Source: Hyphomicrobiales bacterium (GTDB taxonomy: Bacteria; Pseudomonadota; Alphaproteobacteria; Rhizobiales; Rhizobiaceae). Taken from it: a DNA stretch of 64,000 bases. This document shows positions 54,765 to 64,000 of the stretch, one piece after another. The stretch is from positions 1-64,000 of the forward strand of contig JAPLOZ010000092.1 of the NCBI GenBank assembly GCA_026400435.1. Direction: 5' to 3'. The notes under the pieces were generated by a model. It had not been told where the DNA came from and searched no databases. It saw only the letters and a list, made by a program, of their open reading frames with translations. The first letter of the stretch is position 1, and the number at the start of each line of letters is the position of its first letter. The position numbers and the translations under genes are program-made.

Positions 54765-55340
54765 ATGTTCATCCAGACCGAGGCGACGCCGAACCCGGCG
54801 ACCCTGAAGTTTCTGCCCGGCAAGGAAGTTTTGCGCGACGGCACCGCCGATTTCCGCGACGCTGACAGCGCCGCCGCCGCCTCGCCGCTCGCCGGCAAGC
54901 TGTTTTCGATTCACGGCGTGACGGGCGTGTTCTTCGGCTACGATTTCGTCACCGTGACCAAGAACGACAGTCTCGAATGGCAGCACCTCAAGCCGGCCAT
55001 TCTGGGCGCCATCATGGAGCATTTCATGACCGGCGCGCCGGTCATGGCCAATGGCAAGGCAAATGACGATGCGGGCGACCTTGCCGAAGAGTTCTACGAC
55101 AAGGCCGACGCGGAGATCGTCGTCACCATCAAGGAACTGCTCGACACCCGCGTGCGCCCGGCGGTGGCGCAGGACGGCGGCGACATCACGTTCCGTGGCT
55201 ACGAGAATGGAACGGTGTTCCTGAACATGAAGGGATCGTGCGCTGGCTGCCCATCGTCGACGGCGACGCTGAAGCACGGCATCCAGAACCTCTTGCGGCA
55301 CTTCGTGCCCGAGGTCCAGCAGGTCGAGCAGATCGCCTGA
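54765..55340 (+). CDS. NifU/Nfu-type Fe-S cluster scaffold protein
   Basis: MFIQTEATPNPATLKFLPG; C-terminal GDITFRGYENGTVFLNMKGSCAGCPSSTATLKHGIQNLL with CxxC. Confidence 0.94.
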   Translation: MFIQTEATPNPATLKFLPGKEVLRDGTADFRDADSAAAASPLAGKLFSIHGVTGVFFGYDFVTVTKNDSLEWQHLKPAILGAIMEHFMTGAPVMANGKANDDAGDLAEEFYDKADAEIVVTIKELLDTRVRPAVAQDGGDITFRGYENGTVFLNMKGSCAGCPSSTATLKHGIQNLLRHFVPEVQQVEQIA

Positions 55341-55362
55341 CCGGCGCTACAGAACACCCTGA

Positions 55363-55390
55363 AAGAGCCGGCGATCGGCCGGCTTTTTTT
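55363..55390 (+). terminator. Rho-independent terminator after nfu gene (convergent with the DUF1513 gene end)
   Basis: AGCCGGC-gatcg-GCCGGCTTTTTTT. Confidence 0.8.
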
Positions 55391-56498
55391 ACGCCTCGAT
55401 CCTGAGCGCATGGTTGTCCCAGACGTGGTCGGCGTCTTCCGACGACCGGCCGTCAGGCTCGACGATCGAGCCGGTTCCGGTGGTGACAAGGAAGCCTGAA
55501 CGGTCGGGGGCCACGCCGCACACCTCGGTCAGCAGCCGCGTTGCGACGACCTTCGCGGTCGCCGCGTCGATGATGGAGAATGCATTGCCCTGCGGCGAGG
55601 TCACCGCGATCGTTCCCGCCTTGCGGTTTGCCGCCACCGAGCCGATGTAGTTGCGGAAGCCTGAAAGCACCGGCTCCGGCATCTCGATCAGCTCCAGCTC
55701 CTTCCCGCGCACCGCCCGGCCAACGAGCGCCGGCCGCTCCGTCGCCGGACCCTCGTGCTGGCAGCCGAACCACACCGCGCCTGTCTGGTCGGTGTCCATG
55801 TGGCGGATCGAAAGCTGGTGCAGCGCGGACGGCAGCTCATGCTTCTCGATGAGATCGCCGGTCATGCGGTCGACCAGCGCGTAGGATGGCTTCATGGTCG
55901 GCAGGTTGAGCTTGGCGCGTCCGAAATCGGGATGCGTCTCAATGCCGCCGTTGGCAACCGCGATGGTGCGGCCGTCGCCGAGCAGCAAAAGTTCGTGCGG
56001 GCCGACGCCATGGGTCGGAAATTCACCGAGACGCGCAAAGCCGGCTCCGGCGTCATAGACGCCGATCATGCCTGCGGCGTTGTCGAAGTCGTTCTCCGTG
56101 GCGTAGAGCAGCGCTCCGTCGGACGAAAAGACGCCGTGGCCGAAGAAGTGCCGGCCGGCCACGCTCTGGACTGTCACAGGTTGCATCTTCCCGGCATGGT
56201 CGAAGACGACGAAAAAAGTGCCGGGCTGGCGGGCGAAGACGACAGAACGGCCCGAAACAGGGTCGAAGGTGATGTCGTGGCCGCGGTCGGGCAGTTCGAC
56301 GACGCGCAGTATTTGGCCGGCTTCCGAGAGGATCGCCGCGCCATAGGCGCCATCGCGGCGCTGGTAGGCAGTGGCGAACACGGCGTCGGTCTCGAGCGTT
56401 GCGGCAAGCGCCGCCGGCGCCAGCGACGACAAATAGACGGCGCCCGCCGCCGTGAGGAAGTCCCTGCGGTCGATGAGCCGGCGGCGGTCCGTCATCAT
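55389..56498 (-). CDS. DUF1513 domain-containing protein
   Basis: RRDFLTAAGAVYLSSLAPAALA signal; beta-propeller-like ATENDFDNAAGMIGVYDA...GVGPHELLLLGDGRTIAVANGGIETHPDFGR. Confidence 0.9.
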   Translation of the reverse strand: MMTDRRRLIDRRDFLTAAGAVYLSSLAPAALAATLETDAVFATAYQRRDGAYGAAILSEAGQILRVVELPDRGHDITFDPVSGRSVVFARQPGTFFVVFDHAGKMQPVTVQSVAGRHFFGHGVFSSDGALLYATENDFDNAAGMIGVYDAGAGFARLGEFPTHGVGPHELLLLGDGRTIAVANGGIETHPDFGRAKLNLPTMKPSYALVDRMTGDLIEKHELPSALHQLSIRHMDTDQTGAVWFGCQHEGPATERPALVGRAVRGKELELIEMPEPVLSGFRNYIGSVAANRKAGTIAVTSPQGNAFSIIDAATAKVVATRLLTEVCGVAPDRSGFLVTTGTGSIVEPDGRSSEDADHVWDNHALRIEA

Positions 56499-57588
56499 CA
56501 GTCTCCGTCTAGCGACGAAAAGCCGGCCGTGAGGCCAAGCGCGCCCGACATCTGCGTGCCGAAGATGTCGGACAGGCTCGATGTGACGAGGCCGAAATAG
56601 GCAAGCTTGGCGCGCCTGTCCGGATCGGCGAGCACGGCCGCGATGGGTCCGTCGGCGCCCTTCGCGGCGCTTGCCGCATTGGCGAATTCAAACAGCGCCG
56701 ACTTGCCCATGTAGCTCGCTTCGGCGGGCAGGGCGTCGGCAAGATGCGAGGCCTCCAGCAGGTCGCGCATGCCGGCAAGATTTCCTGCCAGCGCATCGAC
56801 GGTCTTGTTCGAGCGCCAGAACAGCGCCTGCCGGGGCTTGTCGGCGGCCGCGTCCTTGCCGAGGAAGCCGCCGAGCCGCACGTCGCGCACCAGCTCGGTG
56901 CCGGTTACGAAAACGCCCATCAGTTCGGTGACAGCCTCGGTGCCGTCGCGGTATTGCGGATTTTGCGCGGATGGATTGGCCCAGATTGCTGCGAAACCGT
57001 CAGGCGCCGCCCATGCCGTCTCCAGCTCCTGGGCAATCGCGTCGAGATTGCCGGATATCGCCGCGCCATAGGCGCAGCGATGCTCGTCGCCGGTCGCAAG
57101 GGCCTCCGAGCCGGCGCCGTAAAGCACGAACTCAAGCGCGCCGAGCCCCTGCATGGCGACGCTTTTGCCAGCCAGTCCCGTGGCGTCCGTGACGGTCGGG
57201 TCCTTGTCGGCCAGCGCAGCCTGCACCTGCCTGAGGCCGGTGGCTTTTCGATCGGGCCAGAACAGGATGCGCTCGAGCCTGCTCTGTTCGGCCACCGGTC
57301 CGAAGCGGATGGTTTCGATGCGCGACCAGGCATCCACGGTTTTGGCGAATGTGGCACGGTCGGCGTCGAGCGCGGCCTGCGATGGCGCCGTGCAGAGTGC
57401 TTTGCCGGCTTCATAAAGTGCCGACGTCGATTGGTGGAAGGCGCGGTAGCCCGGCCGGATGAAGCCGTCGATCGATCGGGTGACGATGTCCGTCGCCTTG
57501 CTTGCCGACGCCGGACCGCCGCAAAGACAGACGACGGTCGCCAGCGCCACCGCGGCAGCGACGGCAGAGGGGTGGTGCAGGATTTTCA

Positions 57589-57592
<4 letters not shown>
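56498..57592 (-). CDS. Imelysin family protein (second)
   Basis: IRPGYRAFHQSTSALYEAGKALC, RLERILFWPDRKATGLRQVQAAL, GLGALEFVLYG. Confidence 0.9.
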
Positions 57593-59178
<1,586 letters not shown>

Positions 59179-59190
59179 GGTCTCATGGTC

Positions 59191-59484
59191 CTAGTGGCTC
59201 TCGGCCTCGTCGACGCAGTCGGCATCGAGTTGCTTGTAACTGGGCGCGGTACGGTGTGAAACGATGTCCGGCCCGCCCGCATGCGCGCCGGAATGGTAGT
59301 GTTGGGTTACCCGAATGATGGTTTCGACCACTTTGGGGAAGCAGCCGCAACAGCGGCCGCGCTTCTCCAGTGCATGGTACACCTTGGCCGGCACGATGAG
59401 GTGCCAGGGGTCTTGCTTGAGCAACTGGATGATCGTCTGCTCGACTTCCCTCTCCGTTATCATGTTGCAGTGGCAGACAAGCAT
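59191..59484 (-). CDS. Bacterioferritin-associated ferredoxin-like [2Fe-2S] protein
   Basis: MLVCHCNMITEREVEQTI...RGRCCGCFPKVVETI: C-x-C...CCGC Bfd-like ligand pattern. Confidence 0.88.
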   Translation of the reverse strand: MLVCHCNMITEREVEQTIIQLLKQDPWHLIVPAKVYHALEKRGRCCGCFPKVVETIIRVTQHYHSGAHAGGPDIVSHRTAPSYKQLDADCVDEAESH

Positions 59485-59544
59485 GTGAGGCTCTGGTTGA
59501 CTGACGGCGCCCTCAGCGCGCGCTCTGGTTGAAGCTCGTAGCCT

Positions 59545-60846
59545 TTATTCGAAGACCTTGTCGGGCGAATCGAGGCTGTCGGAGCCCTCGAAGGCGATAG
59601 CGTCCAGATTGAGTGCGGAAACCGCCCGCTCGATCGACTTGGTCTGGTCTACAAGCGCGTCGATGGCCGCCTGCACGGCGGCATTGCCGGCCGCATTGCC
59701 TTCGCCGATCTGCTGGTCGTAGGCCTCGCCGGCGAGGGCGCGCGCCTCGATGGCTTCCATCGCCGCGACGGTAGCGTCGAGCTTGCCCGACAGTTCGGCG
59801 TCGGTCGCCGGGTCGGCGGCCTTGACGAGGTCGGCGACCGCGGGGCCTTCCACCTTGGAGCCGTCGATGCGCGTGTAGCTGCCATGATAGGCGTTGCGGA
59901 TGCCGACGGCGTCGTAGAGATGCGAGATGTGTGTGTTGTCGGAGAAGCAGTCTTGTTCCTCCTCCGGATCGTGCAGCAAGAGGCCAAGCTTCATGCGCTC
60001 GCCTGCAAGCTCGCCATAGGAGAGCGAACCCATGCCGGTAAGTATGGTCGAGACGCCGGCCTGCGGCGTGCCTTCGAGAAGAGCCTTGCGGGCTTCGCCG
60101 TCGGCCGCCCAGTCGCCGACCATCTCCTGCAGGTCGGACACCAGGAGGTGGGACGCGGCGGCGAGGTACTGCGCGCGGCGGTCGCAGTGGCCGCCGGTGC
60201 AGTTGGCGGCGTCGTAGTCCGTGTAGGGGCGGTTGCCGGCGCCGGGACCCGTGCCGTTCAGGTCTTGGCCCCACAGCAGGAACTCGATCGCATGGTAGCC
60301 GGTCGCGACGTTGGCTTCGATATCGCCGGCCTCCTGCAGCGTTCCGGAAAGGAACTCCGGCGTGATGGTCGTGGCGTCGACCTTCTGGCCGTTGATTTCG
60401 ATGGAGGTGTTGGCGATGACGTTGGCCGTGTAAAGCGTGTTTTCGTCGGATTCGGCGCCGTAGGAAGGGTCGACGTAGTCGATCAGTCCCTCATCCAGCG
60501 GCCAGGAATTCACGCGTCCTTCCCAGTCGTCGACGATAGGGTTGCCGAAGCGGTACACTTCCGTCTGCTGATAGGGGATGCGGGCAGCCTTCCAAGCCTC
60601 GCGCGCGGTGGCGAGCGCTTCGGCGGAGGGCTTCGCAATCAGCGCAGCTACCGCCTGCTCCAGCGCCTGGGCGGTTGTCAGGGAATCCTCGTATTTGGCG
60701 AGCGCGATGTCGGCATAGGCGGCGATCACCGCGTTGGGGTCGGAGTCGGCCGAAGCAGGCGCCGCGCAAAACACCGCCGCCGCGGCAAGCGCCGCCCGCA
60801 TGCCCGGCAACTTCCAGACGGGGCGCTGATTGCTGGCTCGGTTCAT
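59545..60846 (-). CDS. Imelysin (IrpA-like) family protein
   Basis: Signal peptide; GYHAIEFLLWGQDLNGTGPGAGNRPYTDY (GxHxxE) and ISHLYDAVGIRNAYHGSY. Confidence 0.94.
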   Translation of the reverse strand: MNRASNQRPVWKLPGMRAALAAAAVFCAAPASADSDPNAVIAAYADIALAKYEDSLTTAQALEQAVAALIAKPSAEALATAREAWKAARIPYQQTEVYRFGNPIVDDWEGRVNSWPLDEGLIDYVDPSYGAESDENTLYTANVIANTSIEINGQKVDATTITPEFLSGTLQEAGDIEANVATGYHAIEFLLWGQDLNGTGPGAGNRPYTDYDAANCTGGHCDRRAQYLAAASHLLVSDLQEMVGDWAADGEARKALLEGTPQAGVSTILTGMGSLSYGELAGERMKLGLLLHDPEEEQDCFSDNTHISHLYDAVGIRNAYHGSYTRIDGSKVEGPAVADLVKAADPATDAELSGKLDATVAAMEAIEARALAGEAYDQQIGEGNAAGNAAVQAAIDALVDQTKSIERAVSALNLDAIAFEGSDSLDSPDKVFE

Positions 60847-61046
60847 GTCGTCTCCTCAAAATGGCGCCGCGGCGGCGCACACAAACGGTTTCTGCGGGAC
60901 TGGAGAAGCGAAATTTCCTGCAGCGCCCCTGTCCTCGTGGCACTCCACAGCGTGGCGGCGGACAGGCGGGAAAGTCACCGGAAATCCTCCAATCGAACGG
61001 GTTCAAGGCCCAGTCATCAAAGGGAATTGCCTTGGCAGGCGCCAGA

Positions 61047-61076
61047 CTGATAGGCCGCGCGCCGCCATCGAGTCAA
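61047..61076 (-). promoter_or_regulatory. Putative sigma70-type promoter of the imelysin operon
   Basis: Minus strand TTGACT (61076-61071) - 18 bp - TATCAG (61052-61047). Confidence 0.4.
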
Positions 61077-61108
61077 TCCGGTTTCACGAAAAACCTAATC
61101 CGATCAAT

Positions 61109-61129
61109 AGTTTAGAATTATTCTAAACT
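61109..61129. promoter_or_regulatory. Perfect-palindrome ICE-like (Irr-binding) element
   Basis: AGTTTAGAAT-T-ATTCTAAACT, perfectly symmetric; core TTTAGAATTATTCTAAA 61111-61127. Confidence 0.8.
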
Positions 61130-61258
61130 GCAACACTCAGGTTTTACGCGCCTGCTACGGCTTGACACTTCGCTGCGCGGGATGCGACCCGATCGCGCCT
61201 GGGCGTGCCGCTCAGGGACATTCCGCTCAAGCGACATTGTATTAGCTGTTGCAGGATC

Positions 61259-62521
61259 ATGAAGAACGGCGTTGTCATCATCGGTGCGGGCCACGCAGGC
61301 GTGCAGGCAGCCGCCAGCCTGCGCGACGAGGGCTATGACGGACCGGTCCGGCTGATCGGCGACGAGGCCGAGCTTCCCTATCACAAGCCGCCTCTGTCGA
61401 AGACGTTCATCAAGGATGTCGACGCCAGGCCGCAGATCCTGCGCGCGGATTCATTCTACTCCGGCGCCGGCGTCGATCTTCTGCTTGGCGAACGCGCGAT
61501 CAGGCTCGACCCGGCGGCGGGCAGGCTCGAACTGGCGTCCGGCGCGAGCCTCGCCTACGACAAGGCGATCCTCGCCACCGGTGCCCGCCCGCGCGTGCTT
61601 GCCATAGAAGGCGGGCTGCTCGCCGGCGTGCTGTCGCTGCGCTCCATCGCCGACGCGCGCGCCATCCGCGTGCTTGCCGCGACGGTCGAGGACGTCGTTA
61701 TCCTCGGTGGCGGGTTCATCGGGCTTGAGATCGCCGCGACGCTGGTCGCCAGCAGACGCCGCGTCACTGTAGTCGAGGCGCAGGACCGGCTGCTGGCGCG
61801 CGTCGTCGCCCCCGCGATCTCCGCGCATGTCGCCGGACGGCTTGCCGCTTCGGGCGTGCGCGTGATGACGCGCACCACGGTGAGCCGGATCGAGGGCGAC
61901 GACGGACATGTCAGCGCCGTCATCACCTCGGCGGGCGAGCGCATCGCGGCGCGCATGCTGATCGTCGGCATCGGCGTGGTGCCGAACGTCGAACTCGCCG
62001 CCGACGCGGGCCTGGCAATCGCCAACGGCATTCGCGTTGACGGCCAGTTGCGCAGCAGCGCGCCCAACATCTTCGCGATCGGCGACATCGCCAGCTACCG
62101 CCACTGGCTGACGGGCGGCGACGTGCGGCTGGAATCGGTGCAGAACGCCACTGATCACGCCAAGCTCGCCGCGCGCGCCATCGTGGGACATGGCGACAGC
62201 TACGCCGCCGTGCCGTGGTTCTGGTCCGACATCGGCGACATGAAGCTGCAGATGGTCGGGCTGACCGGCGGCAGCGACCGCCAGATTGTCTCGGGCGAGC
62301 CGACCGACAACAGGTTCTCGGTGTTCCACTACAAAGGCGGCCGGCTGATCGGCGTCGAATCGGTCAACCGCCCGGCCGACCACATGCTTGGCCGCAGGAT
62401 GCTTGCCGCCGGTTTTTCTCCGAGCCCCGAAGTCGTCGCGGCAGGAGACGGCAGCCTGAAGGCCGCGCTCGCGGCGTGGCAGGCCGCCCAGCCCCACCCG
62501 GACTCAGGTCGAGACGGCTGA
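61259..62521 (+). CDS. FAD-dependent ferredoxin-reductase-type oxidoreductase
   Basis: VVIIGAGHAGVQAAASLRDEGYDGPVRLIGDEAELPYHKPPLSK; second GxGxxG VVILGGGFIGLEIA; FAIGDIAS. Confidence 0.94.
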   Translation: MKNGVVIIGAGHAGVQAAASLRDEGYDGPVRLIGDEAELPYHKPPLSKTFIKDVDARPQILRADSFYSGAGVDLLLGERAIRLDPAAGRLELASGASLAYDKAILATGARPRVLAIEGGLLAGVLSLRSIADARAIRVLAATVEDVVILGGGFIGLEIAATLVASRRRVTVVEAQDRLLARVVAPAISAHVAGRLAASGVRVMTRTTVSRIEGDDGHVSAVITSAGERIAARMLIVGIGVVPNVELAADAGLAIANGIRVDGQLRSSAPNIFAIGDIASYRHWLTGGDVRLESVQNATDHAKLAARAIVGHGDSYAAVPWFWSDIGDMKLQMVGLTGGSDRQIVSGEPTDNRFSVFHYKGGRLIGVESVNRPADHMLGRRMLAAGFSPSPEVVAAGDGSLKAALAAWQAAQPHPDSGRDG

Positions 62522-63094
62522 TGCGTCGGGTTCGCGCATCGGCTTGAGAGCCACCGCCCATTTGTGCAGTTCGGCAAGCAGTGCCTGGGCTCCATCCCCG
62601 GTTGACGGCTCGGGCCGGAAAACGCCGTCATCGCCGATGTGCTGGCGGACGAAAGGCACCGGGACCGGCTGGGTCACGGCGACCATGTTCAGATTGCCAA
62701 GCAGCGAGCGCAATACCTGCGCCGAGCGCAATCCGCCGGACACACCGCCGTAACTCACCACGGCCGCGGGTTTGTATGCCCATTCGCGAAACAGGCACTG
62801 GATTGCGTTCACCAGGGCGGCGGGCGCGAAATAGTCGTATTCCGGCGTCACGAACAGGAACGCGTCGGCAGACGCCGCGCTGCGGCTCCAGCGCTTGGTG
62901 TGTTCATGCTCGTATTTGTGCATGGCAGGGTGCGCCGCCTCGTCCAGCAGGGGAAGGTCGAAGTCGGCAAGGTCGACCAGATCGACGTCGAACTGGCCAT
63001 TCTCCAGCGCCAACTCGTGAACCCACCGCGCAACCGTCGGGCCGATACGCCCGGGGCGGGTGCTGCCAATGATGATGTTGAGTTTCAGTGCCAT
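62504..63094 (-). CDS. NADPH-dependent FMN reductase
   Basis: LNIIIGSTRPGRIGPTVARWV; FVTPEYDYFAPAALVNAIQCLFREWAYKPAAVVSYGGVSGGLRS; ATG at 63094. Confidence 0.92.
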   Translation of the reverse strand: MALKLNIIIGSTRPGRIGPTVARWVHELALENGQFDVDLVDLADFDLPLLDEAAHPAMHKYEHEHTKRWSRSAASADAFLFVTPEYDYFAPAALVNAIQCLFREWAYKPAAVVSYGGVSGGLRSAQVLRSLLGNLNMVAVTQPVPVPFVRQHIGDDGVFRPEPSTGDGAQALLAELHKWAVALKPMREPDASAVST

Positions 63095-63159
63095 CTGCCA
63101 GAGGTCTCCGAGGAGTAAGGACCGCAAAACCCTTGGGCGGCAGTCCAGGTTTCGTTGAA

Positions 63160-63183
63160 ATACCATGGTATCCGTGCGATACC
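63160..63183. promoter_or_regulatory. Putative HxlR operator in divergent intergenic region
   Basis: ATACCATGGTAT palindrome (63160-63171) overlapping GGTATC-N5-GATACC (63167-63172/63178-63183). Confidence 0.55.
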
Positions 63184-63246
63184 TGCATCTATCTATGCCA
63201 TCGCGCGGCTGGTGCAAGACGGCACCTTTTGCCTACGGAGGTTTCC

Positions 63247-63648
63247 TTGAGTAAACCGCATCTTCGGTCCGAGACGCCCAATTGCAGGGCAATCCGGGAT
63301 CTACTGTCCACCGTCGGCAGCAAATGGACGGTCGTGCTGATCGAACTCCTGGCGGAACGCCCAAAACGGTTTTCCGAACTGAAGCGGGAGGTTGGCGAGA
63401 TCACCCAGAAGTCGCTCACCACGGTGCTACGCGAACTGGAGCGAGGGGGCATCGTGAGGCGCACGGTTACGCCGATCATCCCGCCTCGGGTGGACTACGA
63501 GTTGACGCCGCTTGGCGTCTCGCTGTCGCAGTCGCTGGCCGTCCTGATAAACTGGGCTATCGAGAATGAGACGTCCGTGAGCGCGGCGCGGCAGCGTTTC
63601 GCGGATACGACCGGCCAGACGGCCGGGCCTGCGTCAACACCGTCTTAA
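63247..63648 (+). CDS. HxlR family transcriptional regulator
   Basis: NCRAIRDLLSTVGSKWTVVLIELLAERPKRFSELKREVGEITQKSLTTVLRELERGGIV; TTG start after acggaggt RBS. Confidence 0.92.
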   Translation: MSKPHLRSETPNCRAIRDLLSTVGSKWTVVLIELLAERPKRFSELKREVGEITQKSLTTVLRELERGGIVRRTVTPIIPPRVDYELTPLGVSLSQSLAVLINWAIENETSVSAARQRFADTTGQTAGPASTPS

Positions 63649-63671
63649 AGTCTTGCCGTCATTCTGGCGGC

Positions 63672-64000
63672 ATGGCTCTGGGGCTTCCAAAATTCAGGTG
63701 GCTGATCATCGGCGCGATCGCCGCCGGCGCGTGGGCGATGCATGAGGACATGCAGGGTCCGCGTCCGCCCGGGCGCGTCCAGCCAGCGAAGTCCGAGCGC
63801 AAGGCGCATTCCACGCCTAAGCCGTCGAAGCCTCTGACTGCAAAGCCTGCTGTCGCGTCATCGGACGAGCGGCCGGTCCCGCCGAAGCCGGTCGGCGGCA
63901 ACGCCGCGGCCCTGGGCGCATCGGCAAAGACGGCGCTGGCGCTGCCGAAGACGGTCGAGCCGCCGCCTGTCAAGCCGCAGAAGATCGTCACCGGCTCCAT
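63672..64000 (+). CDS. Membrane-anchored/secreted hypothetical protein, 3' truncated by window edge
   Basis: MALGLPKFRWLIIGAIAAGAWAMHEDMQGPRPPGRVQPAKSERKAHSTPKPSKP...: N-terminal hydrophobic segment then Pro/Lys/Ala-rich linker; frame open to the end. Confidence 0.6.
   Translation, partial: MALGLPKFRWLIIGAIAAGAWAMHEDMQGPRPPGRVQPAKSERKAHSTPKPSKPLTAKPAVASSDERPVPPKPVGGNAAALGASAKTALALPKTVEPPPVKPQKIVTGS

Overview
This is a GC-rich alphaproteobacterial chromosomal window, most likely Hyphomicrobiales/Phyllobacteriaceae-like. That placement is inferred from gene content and order; no taxonomic search was run. Most of it is ordinary, densely coding chromosome: dnaK(3' end)-dnaJ-pmtA-FMN reductase-pyrF-DUF1330; phaZ; comM/yifB; gshB; a GtrA/GtrB-type glycosylation block; GGDEF/EAL proteins; SulP; a CYTH/CHAD pair; a CecR-HlyD-ABC exporter operon; mbfA; malic enzyme (tme); mutS; a phospholipid gene run; glnD; murJ; trpS; uspA; an Nfu/NifU-like scaffold; an imelysin/Bfd/di-haem (DUF1111)/imelysin/DUF1513 operon; a FAD oxidoreductase; and a divergent FMN reductase/HxlR pair. 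I saw no CRISPR array, rRNA, tRNA, transposase or prophage. The items most worth follow-up are: (1) a 2.6-kb zone (28.3-30.95 kb) where two families of imperfect palindromic repeats sit against the ends of small accessory genes, including a DUF559 gene whose second copy is truncated exactly at a repeat boundary; (2) three ICE-like (Irr) boxes, two overlapping a putative -10 element and one perfect palindrome placed upstream of a putative -35; (3) a YrbL-like kinase + SMR-like 4-TM protein + PAP2 phosphatase cluster; (4) a GtrA/GtrB/GT-C style module; (5) an internally deleted LD-carboxypeptidase pseudogene; (6) a 12.4-kb block separating mutS from glnD. None of these is proven to be a new system from sequence alone.
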